Shown here: positions 50,203-60,160 of the stretch, one piece after another
Layout of the letters: every line of letters begins with the position of its first letter
Position numbering within the stretch: the first letter of the stretch is position 1
Assembly: GCA_021850985.1 (NCBI GenBank)
Contig: JAJZJX010000008.1
Location: forward strand, 1-61,809
DNA length: 61,809 bases
Source: a bacterium
GTDB lineage: Bacteria; SZUA-79; Acidulodesulfobacterales; Acidulodesulfobacteraceae
Reading direction: 5' to 3'
Notes under the pieces: generated by a model
What the model saw: the letters and a program-made list of their open reading frames with translations, nothing else
What the model was told of the DNA's origin: nothing
Databases searched by the model: none
Position numbers and translations under genes: made by a program

Positions 50203-50547
50203 TTATTTAGGTAAATTTAATAATATAGATTTTTCTTTTTTTGGAATGTTTTTGTCGTGATTTCCGAATTCTTTCAGATCTTTAAAAATTTTTTCGATTC
50301 TTTTGTCGTTAAGTTCGTAGCACATCATAACCCCGTCCCTTTTGCAGCTAACTATGCCTTTATTTTTAAGGGATATAAGGTGCTGAGAAACCGTAGCCTG
50401 AGAAATTCCCAAAGATTCCCAGATATTTTTAACGCAGGATTTATTGCTTACCAGAACCTCTATTATTTTAAGCCTTATAGGGTGTCCGAGTGTTTTTAGA
50501 AGTTCGGCTTCGGTTTTATATTCTTCCCCGATATTAATTTCATTCAT
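50203..50547 (-). CDS. ArsR/SmtB-family transcriptional repressor
   Basis: 114 aa winged helix: LLKTLGHPIRLKIIEVLVSN (17-36), SLGISQATVSQHLISLKNKG (45-64) and YELNDKRIEKIFKDL. The canonical metal site CxC is reduced to a single Cys in NKSCVKNI, but further cysteines occur at VSCKRDGVMMCYE, so it could sense metals, oxidants or persulfide. It lies upstream of and probably regulates the TolC gene at 48732. Confidence 0.85.
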   Translation of the reverse strand: MNEINIGEEYKTEAELLKTLGHPIRLKIIEVLVSNKSCVKNIWESLGISQATVSQHLISLKNKGIVSCKRDGVMMCYELNDKRIEKIFKDLKEFGNHDKNIPKKEKSILLNLPK

Positions 50548-50670
50548 AATAGTTTTGCGCTGATGCCCTTAAAATTAATTGCATAGAAATATTTATATAT
50601 ACATATATATAATATACTTGTTATATTATAAAAAATTTATCTGATTTTGTCAATAAAAAATGACAAATAG

Positions 50671-50696
50671 AGGCTCCCGCGTAATTTCGGGAGCCT
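50671..50696. terminator. Hairpin terminator between DsrE-like and ArsR genes
   Basis: AGGCTCCCG (50671-50679) pairs perfectly with CGGGAGCCT (50688-50696), 8-nt loop. On the minus strand it is followed by a T-rich stretch, fitting a terminator for the DsrE-like gene. Confidence 0.7.
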
Positions 50697-50751
50697 TAGA
50701 ATTTGGCGGTTTGCCCTTAGGCTTTTGATTATATTTTTGGCTGTTTAAAAA

Positions 50752-51222
50752 TTAGAACGCAAGATGGATTTGAGAGTTAGCCGCATATTCCATAAAAGTA
50801 GCCGCGCCGGCATATTCTAATCCATCTATCATATCTTCCTTTTTGAAACCGAAAAGATCCATGGTCATCTGGCATGCGATAAGCCTTACCCCTGTTTCCT
50901 GGCATAAAGATATAAGTTCGGGAACCGACGCTACTCCGTTTTTCTTAATCATTGATTTCATCATAGAAGTAGCCATTGCGGTCATTCCTGGCAGAGTGCC
51001 GATAATATTCGGAACAGGCATAGGCATGGCGGGGTTTGCAATAGGAGCGACTTTTAAAGAATCTCCTGCATCTTTTTTGAGTATCTGCAATCCGTAAAAC
51101 GTAAAAAATATTGCAGATTCGATATCAAGCGTCGCCGCGGTTGACGCGAGAATCAGCGGAGGATATGCCATATCCAGCGTTCCGTGAATAGAAATGATAG
51201 CCATTTTTGTTTGATCAGCCAT
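50752..51222 (-). CDS. DsrE/DsrF-like sulfur-relay family protein
   Basis: 156 aa. Rossmann-like DsrE fold: MAIISIHGTLDMAYPPLILA (7-26), then AIFFTFYGLQILKK and LISLCQETGVRLIACQMTMD with two cysteines 11 residues apart, in the region of the sulfur-carrying Cys of the family. Has a predicted soluble cytoplasmic form. Probably handles sulfur or persulfide; the partner is unknown. AGGAG ribosome site. Confidence 0.75.
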   Translation of the reverse strand: MADQTKMAIISIHGTLDMAYPPLILASTAATLDIESAIFFTFYGLQILKKDAGDSLKVAPIANPAMPMPVPNIIGTLPGMTAMATSMMKSMIKKNGVASVPELISLCQETGVRLIACQMTMDLFGFKKEDMIDGLEYAGAATFMEYAANSQIHLAF

Positions 51223-51580
51223 TTTTTTTTCTCCTTAAATTAAACGTTAAAATTGATTTTAAGTTCTAAACATAATTAAATACTAACGACAAGCTTTCAT
51301 AAATATATAAAATAAAAAGGCCGATAATTTTAAATTTAACATTTTTTTAAATAAATGGCAAGAAAAAATCTTTTTTACGTTAACATAAAAAAGATTTAAT
51401 TTTTTACGGTTTATTTTAATAAAAACGAGGGTTTTAGAGTTAGAAAAGAGGAAAAAATAGCGAAATTTGACTTTTATATTTCATTTATGGTATATTTTTA
51501 ATATAAAATAGTTTAAAACTATTTATTTATGTATAAAATATGTATTTTTTAGATGAATTTTATTGATTTTGGAGTAAATT
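51223..51580. other. Intergenic stretch with a terminator-like hairpin
   Basis: About 360 bp with no gene. AAATCTTTTTTA (51366-51377) pairs perfectly with TAAAAAAGATTT (51386-51397) and is followed by ATTTTTT, a candidate terminator or transcript end. A promoter for the lytic transglycosylase must also lie here; I see no clear hexamers. Confidence 0.45.
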
Positions 51581-52402
51581 TTGAAAAAAATTATAAAATT
51601 ATTTTTGAAATTAAAAAACAGCTTAAGAAATTTAATAGCCGAAATAAAATTTAAATATTTTTTGCCCTATTTTTTGCTTCTTTCGGTTCTTATTTCCGCC
51701 GCTTTTTTGTCGTATTTTTACGTTTTGCCTATGTATTACGGCTACATAAAAGAACGGCAGGACGTGAAGTTTCTTAAACAAAAAATACGCATCGATTACG
51801 AAAAAATAAGGGTTTTTAAGATTATTAAATCGTTTAATTCCGGACTGCCGGTATCCGAAGAAAAGAAGGTTTCAAACCTCATTTTTAACTTAGGCGAAAA
51901 ATATAAAATAAATCCGGCTCTTATTTTGGCGGTTATAAGAGTCGAAAGTTCTTTTAATAATTTTTCCTATTCTGACGTCGGCGCCGTCGGACTAATGCAG
52001 ATTAAGCCGATAACCGGACTTTATTTAATCAAGAAATACGGTATAAAATCTAAAAAGTATAATTATAATACTAAATATATAGAATATCTTCCTGTAAATT
52101 ATTTATACAACCCCTCTTTAAATATTAAAATAGGCGCAAGATATTTATTGAGTTTGTTATATGAGTTTAAAAATTTAAAGCTTGCCCTTTTTGCTTATAA
52201 CGTCGGTCCTACTTTAGCTTACCGGACGTTAAGTTTCACGAAAACAGAAAACGGAAAAGTTAAATTTAAACTTAATGCAAATGAAAGCACCAACCGCCTG
52301 TTTTCAGATTTCTATTACGGGTATTATAAAAGAGTTAAGAAGTATTTTGCTATTTATAATAAAGATATTTTTGAAAGCAAAAAAATAAATATAAAAAATT
52401 AA
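51581..52402 (+). CDS. Membrane-anchored SLT-type lytic transglycosylase
   Basis: 273 aa. One N-terminal membrane helix (about 25-50, LPYFLLLSVLISAAFLSYFY), then an SLT domain with VIRVESSFNNFSYSDVGAVG (catalytic Glu in VES) and LMQIKPITG, and a C-terminal region with ALFAYNVGPTLAYR. TTG start with GGAG site 7 nt upstream. Cuts peptidoglycan for growth or envelope machines. Unlike the SLT gene of the conjugation operon, this one is chromosomal. Confidence 0.85.
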   Translation: MKKIIKLFLKLKNSLRNLIAEIKFKYFLPYFLLLSVLISAAFLSYFYVLPMYYGYIKERQDVKFLKQKIRIDYEKIRVFKIIKSFNSGLPVSEEKKVSNLIFNLGEKYKINPALILAVIRVESSFNNFSYSDVGAVGLMQIKPITGLYLIKKYGIKSKKYNYNTKYIEYLPVNYLYNPSLNIKIGARYLLSLLYEFKNLKLALFAYNVGPTLAYRTLSFTKTENGKVKFKLNANESTNRLFSDFYYGYYKRVKKYFAIYNKDIFESKKINIKN

Positions 52403-52410
52403 TTATTTAA

Positions 52411-53325
52411 TTAATTGATAAATTGAGAGCCGTTATTTTTTACGTATTTCAACGATTTAACGAAAGATACCGTAAGTATAAATAAAATTATAAAAATAAC
52501 CAAAAAGAATCCTACTCCGAGATTATGAAGATTGTGAACCTTTATCGGAGTTATAAAACCCCACTGTATAAGTTTCGGAAAAGCTAATTCCATTATAGCC
52601 GCAATAACGAATGCCAATCCGCCCCAGAAAAGAGTCATGCCGGACGTTCTTCTCGCGATGTACTGAATGCCTTTTTTGGGGATTTTAAGTTTTTCCATAA
52701 ATCTTCCCGCAAACATGCCTATTACTATCTGCGTAGCCATAGTTCCGAGTCCGAACAGAAGCCCCGGCATAAAACCTATATATTCGTTTGGCATTTTAGG
52801 AGCTAGAACGGTATAAACTATTATAGCAAATGCGCCGGTTCCCCATCCGGCGATAAATCCGTGCAAAAGAACCATATATATAGGGATGGGTTTTGATTTC
52901 CCGTCAGGGTTATCGGAATGTTCTTCTTTTAATGTTTTAATTTTTAAAAACCGTATTAATATTTTTTCCAATTTCTCGAACAGCTCGAAATTTTCTCCGA
53001 GTCCTATTACGTATGCGCCGGCAAACGACATAACTATTCCTACGAATATATATACGACCGGAATTACGTCCGGTTTGGTTAAAATTTTTCCAAGCGCAAA
53101 ATATGCAAGTTCGGACGCGACTGCTCTCTGAAAGGTGAAGGCAAGCGAAAAAAGAAGTCCGGTTTTGAATCCGCCTTTAGTGCTGTAACTGCCAATCGAA
53201 TAACTGAAAGTAATCGGCCATGTATGCTCGTCCGGGGTAAATCCGTGTACTATCCCAAGAAGAAAAGCGGTGAGTAAAATAGAGAATAAAGACGTAAAAT
53301 TTTGCGGATTATAAAGATTTATCAT
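52411..53325 (-). CDS. NicO/UreH-like membrane transporter
   Basis: 304 aa with about 6-7 membrane helices. GIVHGFTPDEHTWPITFSYS (24-43) has the His/Asp/Glu/His pattern of NicO/UreH-like metal transporters (H-x4-DEH). MTLFWGGLAFVIAAIMELAF is a late helix. Substrate may be nickel or cobalt, or another divalent metal. Convergent with the transglycosylase. Confidence 0.6.
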   Translation of the reverse strand: MINLYNPQNFTSLFSILLTAFLLGIVHGFTPDEHTWPITFSYSIGSYSTKGGFKTGLLFSLAFTFQRAVASELAYFALGKILTKPDVIPVVYIFVGIVMSFAGAYVIGLGENFELFEKLEKILIRFLKIKTLKEEHSDNPDGKSKPIPIYMVLLHGFIAGWGTGAFAIIVYTVLAPKMPNEYIGFMPGLLFGLGTMATQIVIGMFAGRFMEKLKIPKKGIQYIARRTSGMTLFWGGLAFVIAAIMELAFPKLIQWGFITPIKVHNLHNLGVGFFLVIFIILFILTVSFVKSLKYVKNNGSQFIN

Positions 53326-53534
53326 ACTAAATATTTTATATTGTTATATTGTTTTTGTAAAGATACGGCCAAGTTTTTTTTCAAGGAAAAGATGTCGGAT
53401 TATACTTCAATAATTTGCGGTACGTTCTTTTATTTGATATAATCATTGCGGGCAATGCTAAACTTAACTAAATAAATTAATTAAAGCGTAAAATTAATCC
53501 GGTACCTTTTCCGAAGGATAATTAAAAAATTAAG

Positions 53535-55055
53535 ATGATAAATATATACGATAAAAAAGTTAAAATTGTGGCTACGTTAGGGCCTGCCAGCGACGAAAAG
53601 AAGATGATAGAAAAGATTATCAAAAACGGAGCGGACGTAATAAGGCTTAATTTTTCGCATGGAAACGAAAATTACTTTGCGGAGGCGATTAAAAATATAA
53701 GGTCGGTATCAAAAAATACGGCAATTTTAGTCGATTTGCCCGGACCGAAAATAAGAACCGGAAAATTAAATAAAGATGCAATTAATCTGCAAAAAGGCAG
53801 TACTATAATTTTAACGAAAAAATATACGGTTTCCGACGAACAAAAAATTTATATTGATTATCCTTATCTCTGCGACGATATAAAACCTAAAAATTTGGTG
53901 TATATAGACGACGGCAAAATAAAGCTGAAAATTATAAAAAAGATAAACGGTAACGAACTTGAAGCCGAAATCCTTACTAAAGGCGTTCTAAAAGCGGAAA
54001 AAGGAATAAATTTTCCAGATTCAAGTCTTAGCATTCCTTCCGTTACGGAAAACGATAAAAAATTTTTAAAATTCGGAGCCGAACACGGCGCAGATATGTT
54101 TGCCGTCTCTTTCGTAAGAACCTCCGAAGATATAATCTCCGTAAAAAATATGCTTAAAGCCGAATATCCGTCTAAAAAATTTTTAATAGTAGCAAAGATA
54201 GAAAAAATAGAAGCCGTTAAAAATATCGAGAAAATAGCCGCCGCCGCAGATGCTTTAATGGTGGCGAGGGGAGACCTTGGAGTTGAAGCTCCGGTAGAAA
54301 ATATACCCATAGAACAAAAGAGAATTATATATGTCGCAAATCGCTATAAAAAACCTGTTATAACGGCTACGCAGATGCTTTTGTCGATGGTTGAAAACGA
54401 ATCGCCGACGAGAGCCGAGGTTACCGATATTTCAAATGCTATTTTTGACGGAACCGACGCCGTAATGCTTTCCGAAGAAACGGCTATAGGAAAATATCCG
54501 GACGAAGCGGTTGCTTATATGTCGAAGATTATAAAGGCTACAGAGAAAAGTCCGATGTTTTCTGGAGGCGGTTATAAATCGCGGAAGGCTTACGGAAATT
54601 ACGGCGGCATCGGCATCGGATATTTAGAATACCGCAGTATAGAGTCCGACGATAAGATTAAAATTAAAAGAAACGTAAGCGATATTTCCGATATAATCGC
54701 TGAAACGGCATCGACGGCATCAAAGTTAATAAATAATTGCATTATAGCGGCAATAACCAGGTCGGGTTACACCGCCAATTTAATATCGTCGTTTAAACCT
54801 CCGGTTCCCGTTGTGGCAGTAGTGCCGGATGACTCAGCAAAAAGAAGGCTGTCGTTGAACTACGGAGTTTCCTGCATAACTATGAAAAATATAACCGATA
54901 AAAATATAGACTTGCAGGATGTAATAGATTTAATTAAAGATGAAATTAAAAAATCCGGACATAAAAGCCCCGATTATGCCGTAATCACCGGCGGCATTCC
55001 TATAGGCGAGCCGGGTTCTACCGATTTTGTCAAAATAGTTAAGCTGAGCTGTTAA
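53535..55055 (+). CDS. pyk: Pyruvate kinase
   Basis: 506 aa. KIVATLGPASDEKKMIEKII at the start, DVIRLNFSHGN, the catalytic VAKIEKIEAVKNIEKIA block, MVARGDLGVEAPVENIPIEQ and the C-terminal allosteric domain with AITRSGYTANLISSFKPPVP. Converts PEP and ADP to pyruvate and ATP. An insertion of about 30 residues lies between the barrel and the C-terminal domain (about 345-385). Complete; weak ribosome site. Confidence 0.96.
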   Translation: MINIYDKKVKIVATLGPASDEKKMIEKIIKNGADVIRLNFSHGNENYFAEAIKNIRSVSKNTAILVDLPGPKIRTGKLNKDAINLQKGSTIILTKKYTVSDEQKIYIDYPYLCDDIKPKNLVYIDDGKIKLKIIKKINGNELEAEILTKGVLKAEKGINFPDSSLSIPSVTENDKKFLKFGAEHGADMFAVSFVRTSEDIISVKNMLKAEYPSKKFLIVAKIEKIEAVKNIEKIAAAADALMVARGDLGVEAPVENIPIEQKRIIYVANRYKKPVITATQMLLSMVENESPTRAEVTDISNAIFDGTDAVMLSEETAIGKYPDEAVAYMSKIIKATEKSPMFSGGGYKSRKAYGNYGGIGIGYLEYRSIESDDKIKIKRNVSDISDIIAETASTASKLINNCIIAAITRSGYTANLISSFKPPVPVVAVVPDDSAKRRLSLNYGVSCITMKNITDKNIDLQDVIDLIKDEIKKSGHKSPDYAVITGGIPIGEPGSTDFVKIVKLSC

Positions 55056-55152
55056 TTTTTATCAAATCTTATATAGCCGTATTATACTACTTGAATAAAA
55101 AACTCTATATTGTTATATTGTTATATTATTTATTATTCTGATTAATTTTCAA

Positions 55153-55267
55153 GGAGAGATGGCCGAGTAGGTCGAAGGCGTTCGCCTGCTAAGCGAATGT
55201 ATGTCCTAAAAGATGTACCGAGGGTTCGAAACGAAGTACAGCGCAGCTCATCCCTCTCTCTCCGCCC
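55153..55267 (+). pseudogene. tRNA-Ser(GCT) pseudogene with 20-nt insertion in the T loop
   Basis: Identical to the intact tRNA-Ser at 55378 except for an insertion of exactly 20 nt (ACGAAGTACAGCGCAGCTCA) after GGGTTCGAA, between T-loop positions 59 and 60, and a CCC end in place of CCA. The flanking DNA is also duplicated (offset 225 bp). It cannot form a normal T arm, so unless the insert is removed it is dead. Confidence 0.85.
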
Positions 55268-55377
55268 TCAACGCTTTTAAGTTTTTATCAAATCTTATTT
55301 AGTTTTGTATAACGCTTGAATAAAAAACTCTATAATGTTATATTATAATATTATTTATTATTCTGATTAATTTTCAA

Positions 55378-55472
55378 GGAGAGATGGCCGAGTAGGTCGA
55401 AGGCGTTCGCCTGCTAAGCGAATGTATGTCCTAAAAGATGTACCGAGGGTTCGAATCCCTCTCTCTCCGCCA
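55378..55472 (+). tRNA. tRNA-Ser(GCT)
   Basis: 95 nt with acceptor GGAGAGA/TCTCTCC, anticodon loop containing GCT, a long serine-type variable arm and encoded CCA. Intact second copy of a tandem duplication with the pseudogene at 55153-55267. Confidence 0.95.
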
Positions 55473-55489
55473 TTTACCGACGATATTAC

Positions 55490-58195
55490 TTAAACACCCT
55501 TAAACTCTTCTATTATTCTTTCTTTCAAGCCCGAATTCCTAACTTCTTCTTTAGAATTCATTGCTATGCCGAAAGCCTTATAGGTTCCAAAAATAACTAC
55601 GTTTTTCTTTCCTCTTGTAATTGCGGTATATAACAGATTTTTTTTCAGCATCATAAAGTGCGATTGATGAAACAGAACTATGACGTTATTGAATTCGCTG
55701 CCTTGCGCTTTATGTATAGAAAGAGCGTACGCCGGCATTATATTTTCGTAAACGTCTAAAAAATCGTATTTTACTATTCTGTTTTTATCTTTATCTTCTA
55801 TATTAATATCTATATTTTTCTTTCTTTCTTTCTCTTTATCGGCATCATTTAAAATTATATTTTTTCTTTTTTCGGCTGAATAATCGGAAAAATCAACCGA
55901 AACGGTTTTTTCTTCATGATTTATATTTATTATATAGCCGGTATCTCCGTTAAATACTTCAAGGTCGTAATTATTCTTTTTTTGTATAACCTTATCGTAT
56001 ATTTTAAACTGAATTCCGTTGCATATGAAAGAACCGTTTTCGCTTCCGGCATCCGAATTTGAATAAGGCGGCAATGCCGGTAACGCATTCGACGCCGATG
56101 CCGATGTCGATGCCGCTAACGGATTATGGTTAAACGTTTCCTGAATAATCCTGTTTAAATTGTTGTATCCTAATATCCCTTTTCTCATAGGGGTTAAAAC
56201 CTGAATGTCGTCGAAATCGAAAGAGTTTATTTTATTTCCCGCCGACAGCCTTTTAAACGCTATTTTTTTTATAAATTCTTCAAAGTCTTTTAACAGTTCG
56301 TCTTTGCCGGATTGAGCGGCATCGTATTCCTTTCTGTACTTTATGATAAATTCTTTTTTCCCATCCTCCCGTTTTCCGGTTATAAATTTTTTGTTATTCA
56401 GCAGATTATGCGCATTTAAATTTATCAAGCCGCCTTCGTTCTGTCTGAAAACTTTGTTTAAAAAAGTGACCGGAAAAAATTTTTCGGTTTTGATTATATC
56501 CCTTAGTACGTCGCCCGGGCTGACCGAAGGTATCTGATTAACGTCTCCGACTAAAACAAGAACTGCGTCGTCTTTTACGGCTTTCAAAAGCTTGTAAAAA
56601 ATCATTATATCGACCATGCTCATTTCGTCAATAACTATTAAATCGTGAGGAAGTTTGTTGTTTTCGTTATATAGGAATACCGATTCGTTAGTATTTCTGT
56701 CGAATTGAGCTTTAAGAAGCCTGTGTATGGTGGAAATAGCTATATTTTCCCTGCTTAAATTACCGGCTTCCATAATATCGGAAAGCCTTTGCGCCGCTTT
56801 TCCCGACAATGAAATTAAAGCAATCTTTTTATCTGCGTACAAACCGGCTATGGTTTTTATAACTGTAGATTTTCCGGTACCGGGTCCGCCTGATATTACG
56901 GAAATTTTATAATTTAATGCATTCTGCACGGCGTTTTTCTGTTCGTCGGTCAAAGAGACAGAATCTTTTTCCGAAAGTTTATCTACCGTATCTTTGTTAA
57001 ATTTTAGCGCAGACGAGCCGGATATTCTTTTAAGTTCTTTAGCGGCGCCTATTTCGCTGTAATAATAAACCGGCAGATATATTTTTGCTTTATTAATATT
57101 ATAATTATATTGATTAAATTGATTATATCGGAAATTATAATCATTGCCGCTATTAATACCGATATTATTTCTTTTATTATTATCGTCTTCAGCCGATAAG
57201 TCGATAATTAATTTTTTTTCTTTAACCAAATCGTTTATATAAGTTTTGAGTATCTCGTCGCCAAGATGGATAATCGGGCTATTCGTTACTGCATTATCAG
57301 CGCCGTTAAGATTATCCTGTTTATCCGAATTAGTACCGTCGTTTTCTATTATTATTTCGTTTATCCCCTTTTTAATATCTTTATAATAAACGAAACAGTT
57401 TCCAGACTGTTCGCATAATTGTCCTATAACATATTTCACGGCCTCTTTTATTCTATTCGGGTCGTCTTTTTTAATGCCTAATTTTTCCGCCATAATATCG
57501 GCTTTTTTAAAACCTATGCCTTTTATTTCGGTAAATAAATAAGGATTTTCTTTTGCTACCGCGATAGATTTTTCCTGAAACTGATTGTAAATGGATTTAA
57601 TTTGATAATCGCTGAACTGGTACGGCTTAAAAAACATTATTGCTTTTCTAAGTCCGTAGCTTTCTTTCAAGCCTTCAATTATGATTGAAAGTTTTACTTT
57701 GCCTATCCCGCCGACTTCCCTTAATCTTTCAGGCTCGTTGTCTATTATCTCTAATGTTTTTTCCTTAAACCTTTCATAAATTTGATTTGCCAAAACCCTG
57801 CCTATGCCTTTAAATATATTTGAGGAAAGATAATCTATGATTGCCGTTTTGCTGTTTGCGAGGGATATTTCGTATTCGCTGAAGCTGAATTGGTATCCGT
57901 ATTTTTTATGATGTACGAATTCGCCTTTAAGCTTTATTTTTGAGTCGGGTATCGGTTTATCGAATATATTTCCTGAAGCGGTTATAAATCTGCCGGACGA
58001 AAAAATATTTAAGATAGTAAAACCGTTTTCCTGGTTTTGAAATATAATTTTTTTTATTATTCCGTTTATGACGTCGGTATTGGCTGTATTTTTAGCGTTG
58101 ACGAAATTATTGCCGCCGGTAATGTTTTTGTCATTATCCGGGTTGCCGGAACCGGTATTTTTTTTATCTGTCATAATCGAATCAGTCGTATTCAT
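55490..58195 (-). CDS. recD2: RecD2/TraA-family DNA helicase
   Basis: 901 aa. N-terminal OB-like and helix-hairpin-helix region (about 40-250; FKGIGRVLANQIYERFKEKT), then Walker A SGGPGTGKSTVIKTI (about 430-445), Walker B LIVIDEMSMVDI and the C-terminal YALSIHKAQGSEFNNVIVLF motif VI area. A superfamily 1B 5'-3' helicase with long RecD2-type N-terminus, acting in DNA repair. A low-complexity Asn-rich insert occurs at about 345-370. No RecB/RecC nearby. ATG start. Convergent with tRNA-Ser. Confidence 0.93.
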   Translation of the reverse strand: MNTTDSIMTDKKNTGSGNPDNDKNITGGNNFVNAKNTANTDVINGIIKKIIFQNQENGFTILNIFSSGRFITASGNIFDKPIPDSKIKLKGEFVHHKKYGYQFSFSEYEISLANSKTAIIDYLSSNIFKGIGRVLANQIYERFKEKTLEIIDNEPERLREVGGIGKVKLSIIIEGLKESYGLRKAIMFFKPYQFSDYQIKSIYNQFQEKSIAVAKENPYLFTEIKGIGFKKADIMAEKLGIKKDDPNRIKEAVKYVIGQLCEQSGNCFVYYKDIKKGINEIIIENDGTNSDKQDNLNGADNAVTNSPIIHLGDEILKTYINDLVKEKKLIIDLSAEDDNNKRNNIGINSGNDYNFRYNQFNQYNYNINKAKIYLPVYYYSEIGAAKELKRISGSSALKFNKDTVDKLSEKDSVSLTDEQKNAVQNALNYKISVISGGPGTGKSTVIKTIAGLYADKKIALISLSGKAAQRLSDIMEAGNLSRENIAISTIHRLLKAQFDRNTNESVFLYNENNKLPHDLIVIDEMSMVDIMIFYKLLKAVKDDAVLVLVGDVNQIPSVSPGDVLRDIIKTEKFFPVTFLNKVFRQNEGGLINLNAHNLLNNKKFITGKREDGKKEFIIKYRKEYDAAQSGKDELLKDFEEFIKKIAFKRLSAGNKINSFDFDDIQVLTPMRKGILGYNNLNRIIQETFNHNPLAASTSASASNALPALPPYSNSDAGSENGSFICNGIQFKIYDKVIQKKNNYDLEVFNGDTGYIININHEEKTVSVDFSDYSAEKRKNIILNDADKEKERKKNIDINIEDKDKNRIVKYDFLDVYENIMPAYALSIHKAQGSEFNNVIVLFHQSHFMMLKKNLLYTAITRGKKNVVIFGTYKAFGIAMNSKEEVRNSGLKERIIEEFKGV

Positions 58196-58258
58196 TATTA
58201 AATATAAATTATAAAATAATAGATAACTTTAAACGGACGGTATAAATTAACGAAAAAA

Positions 58259-59566
58259 TCAGAATAAAAATAATCTAATATATAATCCGAGCAGAGTTGC
58301 AAACAGTACCGGCAGGGTAATAATAAAACCTACCTTCATATAATAGCCCCATGTAATTTTAATGCCTTTTCTTTCCAATACGTTAAGCCACAACAGCGTA
58401 GCCAGCGAACCTATCGGCGTCAGCTTAGGACCTAAATCGCATCCAATTACGTTTGCATATACTGAAGGTTTAAGCATTACAGCCTTTAAATTCGCCGAAT
58501 GAATAGCGAGGGAATTTATCATTACCGTCGGCATATTGTTCATTACCGACGATATAAAAGCCGCAAGATATCCGGTATAAATCGTAAGGGCGAATCCGCC
58601 GAAACCGGCAATATATGAAATAGATTTACCTAAAAGAAAAGTAAGCCCGGCGTTTTTAAGCCCGAAAACCACAAGATACATTCCGAGAGAAAATACGACT
58701 ATATTCCACGGTGCGTTTTTGAATACGGTTTTTAAATTAACTGCGGGGCTTTTAAATCCCAGCAGAACGAACAAAAGAGCAAACGTTATAGCAAAAGCCG
58801 AAACAGGCAGATTTAAAAATTCGCTTAAAAAATATCCTCCCAGAAGCAGCGCTAAAATTAAAAATGAAAATTTAAACATAAAACGGTCTTTAATAGCTTC
58901 CTTTGGATTTTTCAACAGCTTTACGTCGTAACTTTTAGGAATATCTTTCCTGAAATATAAAAACAAAACGATTACCGATATAGCAATCGAAAATATATCC
59001 GGCAGATACATATCTATAAAATACGTAAAAAAACCTAAATTAAAATAGTCCGCCGAAACAATGTTTACCAAATTTGAAATCTTAAAGGGAATACTTGCCG
59101 CGTCCGCAATAAATCCTCCCGCCATAATAAACGGCAGCATATTTTTTCTCTCGAATTTAAGAGCTTTCATCTTTTCGTAAATTATAGGAGTTATAATAAG
59201 CGCCGCCCCGTCGTTTGCAAAAAGAGCCGAAACTAAAGCCCCGAGCAGAATAACGTAAACAAACATTTTTCTTCCGCTGCCGCCGGCAAGCCTCGCAATA
59301 TGAAGCGCCGCCCATTCAAAAAACCCTATTTCGTCCAAAATTATAGAAATTATAATTATGGCGACAAAAGTGAAAGTCGCGTCCCAGACTATATCGAATA
59401 CTTTTATTATGTCTTTTAAAACTATTACGTTAAAAATCAGCGCCAGAAGCGCTCCTATGACAGCGCTCCATCCAATGCCGATATTGTAAGGCTTTTTTAT
59501 TATCAGGAAAAGCGTAAATAAAAATATTATGACCGACGTAACTATTAAATAACCGTAAAAGTGCAT
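58259..59566 (-). CDS. arsB: ArsB-type arsenite efflux transporter
   Basis: 435 aa with about 12 hydrophobic helices. Signatures LFANDGAALIITPIIYEKMK, NLVNIVSADYF and CDLGPKLTPIGSLATLLWLN match the ArsB family of ion-transporter superfamily. Exports arsenite or antimonite. No ArsA, ArsR or ArsC gene directly beside it; the ArsR-like gene at 50203 is 8 kb away. ATG start; the ribosome site is weak. Confidence 0.92.
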   Translation of the reverse strand: MHFYGYLIVTSVIIFLFTLFLIIKKPYNIGIGWSAVIGALLALIFNVIVLKDIIKVFDIVWDATFTFVAIIIISIILDEIGFFEWAALHIARLAGGSGRKMFVYVILLGALVSALFANDGAALIITPIIYEKMKALKFERKNMLPFIMAGGFIADAASIPFKISNLVNIVSADYFNLGFFTYFIDMYLPDIFSIAISVIVLFLYFRKDIPKSYDVKLLKNPKEAIKDRFMFKFSFLILALLLGGYFLSEFLNLPVSAFAITFALLFVLLGFKSPAVNLKTVFKNAPWNIVVFSLGMYLVVFGLKNAGLTFLLGKSISYIAGFGGFALTIYTGYLAAFISSVMNNMPTVMINSLAIHSANLKAVMLKPSVYANVIGCDLGPKLTPIGSLATLLWLNVLERKGIKITWGYYMKVGFIITLPVLFATLLGLYIRLFLF

Positions 59567-59809
59567 AAACTCAGAAACTCCTTATATTTATTTTAACGAA
59601 ATTAAGTATATTTAACATAGATAATCTTAATAATTATACAATATTTTGCAATATTATGATTATTTATATCTATAAATTATAGTACAATTATAGTACAATT
59701 TTAAAAATTTAAGAATAAAAATAAAACAAGTTTTATTGACTTTTTTTAAGTAAAGAGAGTATAATTAAAAAAATAAACCAATCTGTTTACGCAGCATCAT
59801 TTTTATTTT

Positions 59810-59886
59810 CGGGACGTGGCGCAGCTCGGTAGCGCACCTGCATGGGGTGCAGGGGGTCGCTGGTTCAAATCCAGTCGTCCCGACCA
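59810..59886 (+). tRNA. tRNA-Pro(GGG)
   Basis: 77 nt with acceptor CGGGACG/CGTCCCG, D arm GCGC/GCGC, anticodon stem CCTGC/GCAGG with loop ATGGGGT (anticodon GGG), T arm with TTCAAAT, encoded CCA. Confidence 0.94.
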
Positions 59887-60160
59887 TTCAAAACCGCAGT
59901 AAATAAGCCTTAAAAGTACATTTAAAAAAATCAATTTAGCCGCCATAAATCATGTTAGATAATAAAAAAATTTCTAACACTGAATTAAGACAGATATAAT
60001 TTTTATAAAATTATAATAAAATAACTTTATTATTTTAAATATATGTTGTAAAATTTAATTTAAATACTATCGGTATTGATTATGGAGGCAAAGTAAAAAT
60101 ATAGCATAATTATTCTATTTTATCGCAATGTAATAAAAGTAAAAACGCGGGGGTAAATTT

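Noticed and set aside
59676-59702. Tandem ATTATAGTACA repeat before tRNA-Pro
   Set aside because: Only two short AT-rich copies; no context that gives it meaning.
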